Assembly (NCBI GenBank): GCA_020846375.1
Contig: JADLDZ010000016.1
Span: 1-5,912 of the forward strand
Reading direction: 5' to 3'
Source: Nitrospirales bacterium
GTDB lineage: Bacteria > Nitrospirota > Thermodesulfovibrionia > Thermodesulfovibrionales > Dissulfurispiraceae
DNA length: 5,912 nucleotides
Shown: positions 1 through 5,886 of the stretch, piece after piece
Layout of the letters: every line of letters starts with the position of its first letter
Position numbering within the stretch: position 1 is the first letter of the stretch
The notes under the pieces: generated by a model
Database searches by the model: none
Told to the model about the DNA's origin: nothing
What the model saw: the letters and a program-made list of their open reading frames with translations, nothing else
Position numbers and translations under genes: made by a program

Positions 1-1058
1 CTCCCAATCCTCTCCTTTGCGTCCTTCGTGGAGTTATAGACGTAGGAGCCCGCCGAAAGTACTCCCGAGTAAACTCGCACAAAAGTTAGTTGTCCGACAT
101 ACGGATCGGTCATAATCTTGAAGGCCAGGGCTGCAAAAGGCTCGCTGTCCGAAGCCTTCCTCTCGACTTCCTCCCCATCCGAGGACCTCTTCCCCTTGAT
201 AGGGGGCACATCCAGCGGAGAGGGGAGAAACTCCACAATGGCATCCAGCAGCAGCTGCACCCCCTTATTTTTAAAAGCGGAACCGCACACCACCGGAGTA
301 ATCTCCAAGGTGACGGTGCCTTTCCTTATTGCCTTCCTTATCTCTTCCGCCGAGATCTCTTCGCCGGAGAGGTACTTCTCCATAAGTCCCTCATCAACAT
401 CTGCAAGAGACTCAAGCATCTTTTCCCTGTATTCCTTCGCTTTATCCAAAAGCTCCGCAGGGATTTCACCCTCCACATACTTGGCACCGAGGGTTTCGTC
501 ATCAAAGAAGAAGCCCCTCATGGTGATAAGGTCGATAGATCCCCGCAGCTTATCTTCACTGCCGATAGGAATCTGCACAGGGACGGGACGGGCACCCAGC
601 TTTTCGACCATACTGTCCACCGACATGAAGAAATCGGCACCGACCCTGTCCATCTTGTTCATGAAGGCAATTCTCGGGACATTGTACTTGCTGGCCTGCC
701 TCCATACCGTTTCGGACTGGGGCTCTACGCCTGCGACCGAATCAAAAACGGCAACCGCACCATCAAGGACCCTGAGCGAGCGCTCCACCTCGATAGTAAA
801 ATCCACGTGGCCCGGAGTATCAATAATATTGATGACATGGTCCTTCCAGGAACACGTAGTGGCAGCGGAGGTGATGGTGATCCCCCTCTCCTGCTCCTGG
901 ACCATCCAGTCCATAACAGCGGTACCCTCATGCACCTCGCCTATCTTATAGGTGACACCTGTATAAAAAAGTATCCGCTCCGTCGTTGTCGTCTTGCCGG
1001 CATCGATGTGAGCCATGATACCAATATTCCTGACTCTGTCTAATGGAACTCTCGACAT
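1..1058 (-). CDS. fusA: Elongation factor G, N-terminal 352 residues (3' end outside window)
   Basis: EF-G is the cytoplasmic GTPase that drives tRNA-mRNA translocation and, with RRF, ribosome recycling. The reading frame runs without a stop from an ATG at 1056-1058 to the left edge, so the C-terminal half lies outside the window. All GTPase motifs are visible: P-loop AHIDAGKT (residues 16-23), switch [11 protein letters not shown] (58-67), DTPGH (80-84), NKMD (134-137) and a later GSAF motif. The residues from about 305 onwards look like the start of the beta-barrel domain II. The start is fixed by the family N-terminus ([20 protein letters not shown]) and by an AAGGAG ribosome binding site that overlaps the TAA stop of rpsG, 16 nt upstream. 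This suggests translational coupling within the str operon. The canonical position after rpsL-rpsG argues for the housekeeping EF-G rather than a paralogue. A tuf gene may follow beyond the window; that is inferred from the usual operon order. Confidence 0.97.
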   Translation of the reverse strand, partial: MSRVPLDRVRNIGIMAHIDAGKTTTTERILFYTGVTYKIGEVHEGTAVMDWMVQEQERGITITSAATTCSWKDHVINIIDTPGHVDFTIEVERSLRVLDGAVAVFDSVAGVEPQSETVWRQASKYNVPRIAFMNKMDRVGADFFMSVDSMVEKLGARPVPVQIPIGSEDKLRGSIDLITMRGFFFDDETLGAKYVEGEIPAELLDKAKEYREKMLESLADVDEGLMEKYLSGEEISAEEIRKAIRKGTVTLEITPVVCGSAFKNKGVQLLLDAIVEFLPSPLDVPPIKGKRSSDGEEVERKASDSEPFAALAFKIMTDPYVGQLTFVRVYSGVLSAGSYVYNSTKDAKERIG

Positions 1059-1074
1059 CAGATTCTAAATCTCC

Positions 1075-1545
1075 TTACCATCTATAGTGAGCAAACGCCC
1101 TGTTCGCCTCAGCCATTCTGTGCGTATCTTCCTTCTTCTTCACCGAGCTTCCGGCATTATTGAATGCGTCGAGAAGCTCAGCAGCAACCCTCTCCCTCAT
1201 GGTCTTTTCCTTGCGGAGCCGCGCATAGCTGGTAATCCATCTGAGGGCAAGAGCAATCTTCCTCTGTGGCCTGACTTCCATGGGAACCTGGTAGGTGGCG
1301 CCCCCCACCCTCCTCGGCTTTACCTCAAGGAGAGGCTTCACATTCTCGACTGCCGTCTTGAAGACCTTCAACGCATCGGACCCGGTCTTCTCCTTGAGAA
1401 TATCGAAAGCGCCGTAGCAGATCGCCTCCGCTGTCGACTTCTTGCCATCCTTCAGCAGGACACTGATGAACCTGCTCACCAGCTTGCTGTTGTACTTGGG
1501 ATCAGCCAAAACATCTCTCTTTTCCGCTACTCTTCTTCTTGCCAT
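1075..1545 (-). CDS. rpsG: 30S ribosomal protein S7
   Basis: S7 is a primary 16S rRNA-binding protein that nucleates assembly of the 30S head and lies near the E site. The product is 156 residues, the usual bacterial length, beginning [20 protein letters not shown] and ending AFAHYRW. Family hallmarks seen are the basic N-terminus, [16 protein letters not shown] and the [21 protein letters not shown] end. The open frame extends 34 codons further upstream to an ATG at 1645-1647, but that extension lies over the end of rpsL and is not S7-like, so I chose the ATG at 1543-1545. A GGAG sits 8 nt upstream of it. The gene starts 38 nt after rpsL ends and stops 16 nt before fusA. In E. coli S7 represses its own operon by binding the rpsL-rpsG intercistronic mRNA. 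The gap here is much shorter but contains potential hairpins (see findings). Confidence 0.98.
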   Translation of the reverse strand: MARRRVAEKRDVLADPKYNSKLVSRFISVLLKDGKKSTAEAICYGAFDILKEKTGSDALKVFKTAVENVKPLLEVKPRRVGGATYQVPMEVRPQRKIALALRWITSYARLRKEKTMRERVAAELLDAFNNAGSSVKKKEDTHRMAEANRAFAHYRW

Positions 1546-1583
1546 GTATCCTGCTCCAGTATCGTAGTTATTGTAGAGGCCCT

Positions 1584-1955
1584 CTACTTCGGCCTCTTGG
1601 CACCGTACTTGGATCTCCCCTGCTTCCTGTCGGCCACGCCCGCGCAATCCAGCGTACCCCTGAGGATGTGATAGCGCACACCGGGAAGGTCCTTCACCCT
1701 GCCGCCCCTGATCAGAACAATCGAGTGCTCCTGGAGGTTATGCCCCACTCCCGGGATGTACGCCGTAACCTCCATGGCGTTGGTAAGCCTCACCCTTGCC
1801 ACCTTCCTCAGTGCGGAGTTCGGCTTTTTGGGCGTGGTGGTATACACCCTCACGCAGACACCCCTCTTTTGCGGACATCCCTTAAGGGCCGGGCTTTTTG
1901 TTTTCCTCTCGACCTTCTTACGCCCATTCCTGACTAATTGTGCAATCGTAGGCAC
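1584..1955 (-). CDS. rpsL: 30S ribosomal protein S12
   Basis: S12 sits at the decoding centre of the small subunit and affects translational accuracy and streptomycin response. The product is 123 residues, normal for the family. The start codon is GTG (1953-1955), giving [14 protein letters not shown], with GGAGG just upstream at a short spacing. An ATG 11 nt earlier is in another frame and reads only about ten codons. The [10 protein letters not shown] loop (Lys43) and [12 protein letters not shown] loop (Lys88, with Asp89 the usual methylthiolation site) are intact. The common streptomycin-resistance substitutions at these two lysines are therefore absent. It is first in a str operon (rpsL-rpsG-fusA) and is preceded by a good promoter with an untranslated leader of about 65 nt. 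Confidence 0.98.
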   Translation of the reverse strand: MPTIAQLVRNGRKKVERKTKSPALKGCPQKRGVCVRVYTTTPKKPNSALRKVARVRLTNAMEVTAYIPGVGHNLQEHSIVLIRGGRVKDLPGVRYHILRGTLDCAGVADRKQGRSKYGAKRPK

Positions 1956-2027
1956 CTTTCCTCCATGTGCTTGAAGCTTGATTTTATTTAAAAAGCGAAA
2001 TACCCGGATTTGCCGGAAAACCTGTAA

Positions 2028-2056
2028 AGCTTACCAGAGAAAATTCTTTTTGTCAA
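2028..2056 (-). promoter_or_regulatory. Putative sigma70 promoter of the str operon
   Basis: On the minus strand a perfect -35 box TTGACA (2051-2056) is followed after 17 nt by TAAGCT (2028-2033). TG stands one base before the -10, giving an extended -10 (TGGTAAGCT). The -10 hexamer itself matches TATAAT at only three positions, but these include the important first T, the A after it and the last T. Transcription would begin near 2021, leaving about 65 nt of leader before the rpsL GTG. A CCGG-CAAAT-CCGG mini-hairpin lies within that leader (2004-2016). It is the best-placed promoter for the ribosomal genes. The call rests on motif reading alone. Confidence 0.7.
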
Positions 2057-2065
2057 GCATTTAAG

Positions 2066-2103
2066 AGCTTCTTGTCTTTTTTCAGCCTGCCAAACAAGAA
2101 GCT
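2066..2103. repeat. Perfect 10-bp inverted repeat in the rpsL/birA divergent region (candidate operator)
   Basis: AGCTTCTTGT (2066-2075) and its exact complement ACAAGAAGCT (2094-2103) are separated by 18 nt, spanning 38 bp in total. The right arm ends on the first T of a TATAAT hexamer and the spacer contains the matching -35-like TTTTCA. A protein bound here would therefore cover the candidate birA promoter. The left arm lies 9 bp from the TTGACA of the rpsL promoter. No U-tract follows either arm, so it does not look like a terminator. The repeat is seen directly; operator function is inferred. Confidence 0.5.
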
Positions 2104-2108
2104 ATAAT
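2079..2108 (+). promoter_or_regulatory. Candidate promoter P1 for the birA operon
   Basis: TTTTCA (2079-2084, four of six matches to TTGACA) is followed after 18 nt by a perfect TATAAT (2103-2108). Transcription would start near 2115 and leave a leader of about 300 nt before birA. The core elements overlap the 10-bp inverted repeat at 2066-2103, so this promoter is the likelier one to be regulated. Confidence 0.45.
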
Positions 2109-2418
2109 ATAACATATTAAATTATACGAAATAAAGAGCCAATTTGATATAATTTTAAAAAAAGAGAATAAAGCAGGGAATTGCCGAGAGGAGGGAGCTT
2201 TATGCGGCATATTTTCTTTATAATCAAGGTAATATAACGGGGCTCCGGTGACGTTACGCACCGGTGAAGCGGTGCAAGCAGCCCTCGATGCACACCCCAG
2301 GCTAGCCATCCCATGCACTACGGCTCCATTGTGGGAACAAAGAACGGCGCGGAGCGCTTTGCAAAAGGGTTGGCGGGAAAAATAGAAGTAGTCATTTTGC
2401 AGGAGGAGCAGCTCTCGA
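2109..2418 (+). other. Long non-coding leader upstream of birA with potential secondary structure
   Basis: About 310 nt separate candidate promoter P1 from birA with no convincing protein gene. The first part (to about 2235) is AT-rich. The second (about 2238-2378) is clearly GC-rich and holds several overlapping inverted repeats (2245-2250/2259-2264, 2258-2263/2270-2275, 2272-2276/2289-2293, 2323-2327/2351-2355). An 11-codon open frame with a strong GGAGG-type site starts at 2202. Close to birA, TGCAAAA (2360-2366) can pair with TTTTGCA (2395-2401), next to the birA ribosome binding site. I compared the stretch by eye with common riboswitch, SRP RNA and 6S RNA motifs and could not match it to any. 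It may be a regulatory leader, a small RNA gene, or simply untranslated sequence. Confidence 0.35.
2145..2153 (+). promoter_or_regulatory. Candidate extended -10 promoter P2 for the birA operon
   Basis: TGATATAAT is a perfect extended -10 (TG, one base, TATAAT at 2148-2153). The -35 region at the right distance (TACGAA, 2125-2130) is poor, which extended -10 promoters tolerate. The start would be near 2160, still about 260 nt ahead of birA. The whole 2101-2165 stretch is AT-rich, so chance TATAAT matches are expected; a third lies at 2219-2224 without a usable -35. Confidence 0.35.
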
Positions 2419-3408
2419 GTGATGTCCGGAAAAACGAGCAATGAGCAGATCATCGGACTCCTGAAGGGGAAGTCCGGTTTCATATCGGGAGAAGAAATGG
2501 CCGCCGCGCTCGGCATCTCCCGCGCCGCCCTGTGGAAGAGAATCTCACTTCTCCGGAAGAGCGGCTATGCTATTGAAGCCTCCTGTTCACGGGGATACCG
2601 GCTTCTCACCTCGCCCGATCTCTCTGTCGAGGAAATACGGAATGCCTTTTCCCCTCTCCAGGGGAGTATTGGAAGAGAAGTTATCCTCCTGGACCGTATT
2701 GATTCCACCAACACCTATGCCATGGAGCTGGCCTCCCGCGGAGCCCCGGAGGGCACCGTTCTCCTTGCAAACGAGCAGACAGGAGGCAGGGGGCGGCGTG
2801 GGAGAATATGGGTATCACCCTATGGGAAAAACCTCTACATGAGCGTGGTAGTGAGACCCGATATTTCCCCCCGCGATGCGACGGTTCTCACCTTCCTTGC
2901 CGCGGCGGCCGGCGCCACAGCTATCAGAGCACTCACTTCCCTGCCCGTTTCCATAAAATGGCCGAACGATCTCCTGGTTGCAGGAAAAAAATTGTCGGGG
3001 ATTCTTACCGAGATGAAGGCGGATATGGACCGGATATTCCATGCGGTCATCGGCATCGGGGTCAATATCAATATGGAAAGGGAGTCCCTTCCCGAGGAAA
3101 TCAGATCCGTTGCCACCTCGGTCCTGGCGGAGACGGGAAAGATCCGCCGGCGCACCCCCTTTGCCGTCGAGATTCTGAGAGAGATGGAAAAGCGATACCG
3201 TATCCTGCGGGAGAAAGGGAAATATCCCCTTTTGGAGGAATGGCTTTCCCTTACCACCACTATAGGAAGACACGTAGAGGTAACAACAGGAGAAGGAAAA
3301 ATAACAGGTTTTGCCGAAGGAATAGACGAGGAAGGGATGCTGCTGCTCCGGCTCCCCGACGGCTCCCTGCGGAAGATAGGATCGGGAGATATAGCTTATG
3401 GAGCCTGA
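2419..3408 (+). CDS. birA: Bifunctional biotin--[acetyl-CoA-carboxylase] ligase and biotin-operon repressor
   Basis: BirA activates biotin as biotinoyl-5'-AMP and transfers it to the carrier-domain lysine of biotin-dependent carboxylases. Members with an N-terminal helix-turn-helix also repress biotin genes. In this 329-residue protein the N-terminal winged-helix domain is present (about 8-64, with ISGEEMAAALGISRAALWKR). The ligase domain shows DSTN (95-98), the biotinoyl-AMP loop GRGRRGRIW (123-131), KWPND (180-184), KKLSGIL with the expected catalytic lysine (K191) and VIGIGVNIN (210-218). A C-terminal SH3-like domain follows (about 280-329). Start: AGGAGGAG at 2401-2408 is better spaced to GTG 2419 than to ATG 2422; either gives essentially the same protein. 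It is first in a likely operon with coaX (49 nt downstream). As a class II (DNA-binding) BirA it could act on its own divergent control region, but that is inference. Confidence 0.95.
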   Translation: MMSGKTSNEQIIGLLKGKSGFISGEEMAAALGISRAALWKRISLLRKSGYAIEASCSRGYRLLTSPDLSVEEIRNAFSPLQGSIGREVILLDRIDSTNTYAMELASRGAPEGTVLLANEQTGGRGRRGRIWVSPYGKNLYMSVVVRPDISPRDATVLTFLAAAAGATAIRALTSLPVSIKWPNDLLVAGKKLSGILTEMKADMDRIFHAVIGIGVNINMERESLPEEIRSVATSVLAETGKIRRRTPFAVEILREMEKRYRILREKGKYPLLEEWLSLTTTIGRHVEVTTGEGKITGFAEGIDEEGMLLLRLPDGSLRKIGSGDIAYGA

Positions 3409-3421
3409 CGCGTAGCTCCTG

Positions 3422-3441
3422 TTGCCGGCATCATCCGGCAA
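3422..3441 (+). repeat. Intergenic hairpin between birA and coaX
   Basis: TTGCCGG (3422-3428) and CCGGCAA (3435-3441) form a 7-bp perfect stem with a CATCAT loop, ending 16 nt before the coaX ATG. No U-tract follows, so it is not a rho-independent terminator. It might stabilise mRNA ends or affect coaX translation. The upstream in-frame TTG at 3422 lies within this stem, which argues against it as the coaX start. Confidence 0.45.
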
Positions 3442-3457
3442 ACCTTGCAAAGTAAGA

Positions 3458-4261
3458 ATGCTGCTCGCCATCGACATAGGAAATACCACAATCGGACTCG
3501 GGCTCTTTCCGGAGCCGGGAAAGGGGATAGAGCTGTTTGTCAGAAAGATCCCGTCACACCCCGCCCGCTCCGCGGACGATTACAAGAGGGAGATCACCGC
3601 TCTCCTCCGGCAGGGAGGGAGATCCTCCTCTCTGCCCTTACGTGACCAGGACGCTGCCATCCTTTCTTCGGTGGTCCCTCCCCTCAACAGGCCTATGCTC
3701 AGGGCAGTCCGGGAGCTATTGGGAGCCCCTCCCCTCATCGTCAGCCACACTCTGCACGGCGGCCTTCACTTTAAAGTAAAGCACCCTGACCGGGTCGGAG
3801 CCGACCGGATTGCCGTTGCAGTAGCCGGAGCTCATCGATACAGAAAACCGGTAGCGGTGGTCGATCTCGGGACCGCAACCACCATTACGGTGGTGGGATC
3901 TCGCTTGAGCTTTCTCGGAGGTTCCATCATGCCGGGGATGCAGCTCATGCAGCAGGCGCTCTCTACCCGAACCGCGCAACTCCCGTCTGTCGTCCCCGGC
4001 AAGCCGCAGGCGGCGGTGGGAAAGGATACACGCTCCGCCATCGCCTCGGGCATCCTGTACGGAACAGCGGGCGCCGTGGAGAATCTTCTCAAAAACATGG
4101 AGAAAGAGCTTGCTTTTAAGGTACAATTAGTCCTGACAGGAGGCTATGCACCGCTCCTGTCCTCTTTTCTCAGGAGGAAGCATGAAGTAGTCCCCCACCT
4201 CCTCTTTGAGGGGTTGAGGCTCATCTATCTGAAAACAACAGGTGCGGAGACAGGAGAATAG
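3458..4261 (+). CDS. coaX: Type III pantothenate kinase
   Basis: CoaX phosphorylates pantothenate to 4'-phosphopantothenate, the first committed step of coenzyme A synthesis. Type III enzymes belong to the ASKHA fold and are known for insensitivity to CoA feedback and need for a monovalent cation. The 267-residue product has the family length and motifs: the phosphate-binding DIGNT (6-10), DRVGADR (111-117), the second phosphate-binding DLGTATTITVV (136-146), GGSIMPG (154-160), GKDTRSAIASG (188-198) and LTGG (226-229). I chose ATG 3458 because MLLAIDIGNT is the usual N-terminus. The frame stays open 12 codons further to a TTG at 3422, but those residues are not conserved in type. The ribosome binding site is weak (no clear GGAGG before 3458), so expression may depend on coupling to birA. 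birA-coaX adjacency is common in bacteria and fits co-supply of biotin and CoA for acyl-CoA carboxylation. Confidence 0.96.
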   Translation: MLLAIDIGNTTIGLGLFPEPGKGIELFVRKIPSHPARSADDYKREITALLRQGGRSSSLPLRDQDAAILSSVVPPLNRPMLRAVRELLGAPPLIVSHTLHGGLHFKVKHPDRVGADRIAVAVAGAHRYRKPVAVVDLGTATTITVVGSRLSFLGGSIMPGMQLMQQALSTRTAQLPSVVPGKPQAAVGKDTRSAIASGILYGTAGAVENLLKNMEKELAFKVQLVLTGGYAPLLSSFLRRKHEVVPHLLFEGLRLIYLKTTGAETGE

Positions 4262-4342
4262 GGGATACAATCACATCCCGCTTGCCTCCCTGCCCCCCTC
4301 ACCCGCTGGTGTCCGGTCTGTCGGTGTCCGGAAGGAGCAGCA

Positions 4343-5374
4343 ATGCACGAATTGAGAAGAGACCCTGTCCTCGGCAAATGGATAGCTGTATTGAAAGACT
4401 CGATGCCCCCCGAATATTATCTTGAAGAGGGCTCACGGAGGAGCTTCCGGGAAAAGTTCGGCACCAGTTGCATCTTCTGCGCAGGCAGGGAAGGAGAGAC
4501 ACCCCCGGAGATCTATGCACACAGGGAACGCGGATTACCCCCAAACTCCCCTCAGTGGGACGCACGGGTAATCCCCGGGCTGAAGCCCCTCTTTCAGGTA
4601 GAGGGGAACCTCGGCAGGCAGGCTGTGGGCATGTACGATAAGATGAATAGTGTCGGCGCACACGAGCTCATCATCGAGTCTCCCCACCATGACGTCCCTC
4701 CTGAGGACAGGGGGCTCTCTCCCATGTCCGGTGTCATTGCCGCGTACAAGAACCGCATCTCCGAACTGGAGAAAGATCCTCGTTTCCGTTACCTTCTGCT
4801 CTATAAGGAGTGCGGCAGGGCGAAGGATATGTTCCACCACCCCCACTCCCAACTGGTCGCCACTCCGGTCATCCCCCGGGGCATCAAGGGAGAATTGGAA
4901 GGAGCAAAGGAATATTTCTTCTATAAGGAACGGTGTGTCTTCTGCGACATCATCGACGAGGAAGTGCGCTCAGGAGAAAGGATCGTGATGGAGACCACCC
5001 ATTTTCTCGCCTGCACTCCCTATGCATCGAAACTGCCCTTTGAATTTTGGATACTTCCCAAGCGGCACCACTGCGCCTTCCAGGACATCGACGAGACTGA
5101 ACAGGAGGATTTTGCCCTTATCCTCATGACGACGCTGAAAAAAATGAGATGGCTTCTGCGGGATCCGGCCTACAGCTGCATACTGCATACCGCCCCCAAC
5201 AGGATGCCCAGGAATGAGCACTGGCATACGCTGGAAGAAGATTTCCACTGGCACATGGAAATAATGCCGCAGCTCTTCCTGAAAAGCGGCTTTGAATGGA
5301 GCTCGGAATTGTACATCACCGCCACCTCCCCCGAGGATGCAGCGGATTACCTCAGGGGGGCCTCGCCCCTCTAG
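4343..5374 (+). CDS. GalT-like (HIT superfamily) nucleotidylyltransferase; substrate uncertain
   Basis: The 343-residue protein has the two-half HIT fold of galactose-1-phosphate uridylyltransferase, which exchanges UMP between UDP-glucose and galactose-1-phosphate through a uridylyl-histidine. Seen: CIFC (43-46), His116 and His166, matching the GalT zinc site; HPHSQ (166-170) with His168 as the likely nucleophile; Glu184, His282, His302 and His304, matching the second metal site. The second half begins like a stand-alone HIT protein with its own CVFC (198-201). Odd: the arginines following the N-terminal DPxxxxW motif in E. coli GalT (R28, R31) align with S20 and P23, and the residues before the catalytic HPH also differ (AKDMFH). 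The reaction may therefore not be classical GalT; an ADP-glucose or dinucleotide phosphorylase-type activity is an alternative. The start ATG is preceded by AAGGAG (4332-4337) at 5 nt. No gal genes are nearby. It lies 81 nt after coaX and 43 nt before the Usp gene. Confidence 0.85.
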   Translation: MHELRRDPVLGKWIAVLKDSMPPEYYLEEGSRRSFREKFGTSCIFCAGREGETPPEIYAHRERGLPPNSPQWDARVIPGLKPLFQVEGNLGRQAVGMYDKMNSVGAHELIIESPHHDVPPEDRGLSPMSGVIAAYKNRISELEKDPRFRYLLLYKECGRAKDMFHHPHSQLVATPVIPRGIKGELEGAKEYFFYKERCVFCDIIDEEVRSGERIVMETTHFLACTPYASKLPFEFWILPKRHHCAFQDIDETEQEDFALILMTTLKKMRWLLRDPAYSCILHTAPNRMPRNEHWHTLEEDFHWHMEIMPQLFLKSGFEWSSELYITATSPEDAADYLRGASPL

Positions 5375-5417
5375 AATTCTCCCGGCACGCAGAGGAGCTC
5401 AAGGAGGTCTTTTATCA

Positions 5418-5867
5418 ATGACTATCAAGAAAATTCTCTTCCCCACCGATTTTTCCGAAGGCGCGCTGGGTGCGCTGCCCTACGCCGTCGATATGGCGAA
5501 AAGTTGCGGTGCAGAATTGCACCTGCTTCATGTGATCTATGATATCGCGAATGCTTCCGGCCTGTATGTGCCCCATGTGTCCATAGATGAAATGTACAAA
5601 GAGCTGGAAGCGGGCGCAAGAAAGGAGCTGGAAAAGTTCGGGCTGGAGGAGCGGAGAGGCCTGGGAAAAGTGGAATACGACATACTCCGCGGAGTGCCCT
5701 ACGAGGAGATCCTGAAATATGCCGGAGACAAGGGGATAGACCTCATTGTGCTCGGCACTCACGGCAGAAAGGGGCTGGACAGGTTCCTTTTTGGAAGCAC
5801 CGCCGAGAAGGTTGTCCGGTATGCCCGGTGTCCCGTCCTGACGGTGAGGGGCGAACAGCGGGAATAA
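5418..5867 (+). CDS. Universal stress protein, single UspA domain, ATP-binding type
   Basis: This is a 149-residue, one-domain universal stress protein. Such cytoplasmic proteins dimerise, often bind ATP, and help cells survive starvation and other stress, though precise roles vary. It starts MTIKKILFPTDFSEGA with the conserved Asp11 of the nucleotide pocket. Near the C-terminus it has the ATP-binding signature G-x2-G-x9-G-S (GTHG at 113-116, then G126-S127), followed by the usual ARCPVLTVR strand. This puts it among the ATP-binding rather than the UspA-like non-binding members. The open frame reaches back to 5292, inside the previous gene, but the ATG at 5418 has a perfect AAGGAGG (5401-5407) 10 nt ahead and matches the family N-terminus. 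It is last in the plus-strand gene row and is followed at once by a terminator. The linkage to the GalT-like gene suggests co-expression only. Confidence 0.95.
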   Translation: MTIKKILFPTDFSEGALGALPYAVDMAKSCGAELHLLHVIYDIANASGLYVPHVSIDEMYKELEAGARKELEKFGLEERRGLGKVEYDILRGVPYEEILKYAGDKGIDLIVLGTHGRKGLDRFLFGSTAEKVVRYARCPVLTVRGEQRE

Positions 5868-5886
5868 GGCGTGCGCCTTTTTCTTT
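5866..5886 (+). terminator. Small rho-independent terminator after the Usp gene
   Basis: AAGGC (5866-5870), loop GTGC, GCCTT (5875-5879) form a short stem that starts within the TAA stop codon. It is followed by a T-rich tail (TTTCTTT, 5880-5886). The stem is only 5 bp, so efficiency may be moderate, but the placement at the end of the plus-strand gene row is exactly as expected. Confidence 0.6.

Noticed and set aside
90..1043. Plus-strand open frame of 317 codons opposite fusA
   Set aside because: It is the antisense shadow of a certain EF-G gene, with no domain-like features in the translation.
2121..2126. TATAAT on the minus strand as a second upstream str operon promoter
   Set aside because: There is no -35-like sequence at a suitable distance (TATCAA at 17 nt) and AT-rich DNA yields such hexamers by chance; the TTGACA promoter at 2028-2056 is far better.
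2241..2360. Known structured RNA (4.5S SRP RNA, 6S RNA, cobalamin, TPP or c-di-GMP riboswitch)
   Set aside because: A short AAGCAGCC at 2276-2283 recalls the SRP RNA core, but the opposing strand and GNAR loop do not fit; conserved cores of the other classes are absent by eye.
2082..2516. Minus-strand open frame of 144 codons across the divergent region and the start of birA
   Set aside because: It overlaps the N-terminus of birA and the leader, has no recognisable family motif, and its composition is that of a shadow frame over AT-rich non-coding DNA.
2815..3489. Minus-strand open frame of 224 codons opposite birA
   Set aside because: The plus strand here is an unambiguous BirA ligase domain with all motifs; the reverse frame is a shadow without recognisable domains.
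5354..5370. AGGGG/CCCCT inverted repeat at the end of the GalT-like gene as a terminator
   Set aside because: It lies inside the coding sequence, has no following T-run, and the next gene has its own strong ribosome binding site 30 nt on.
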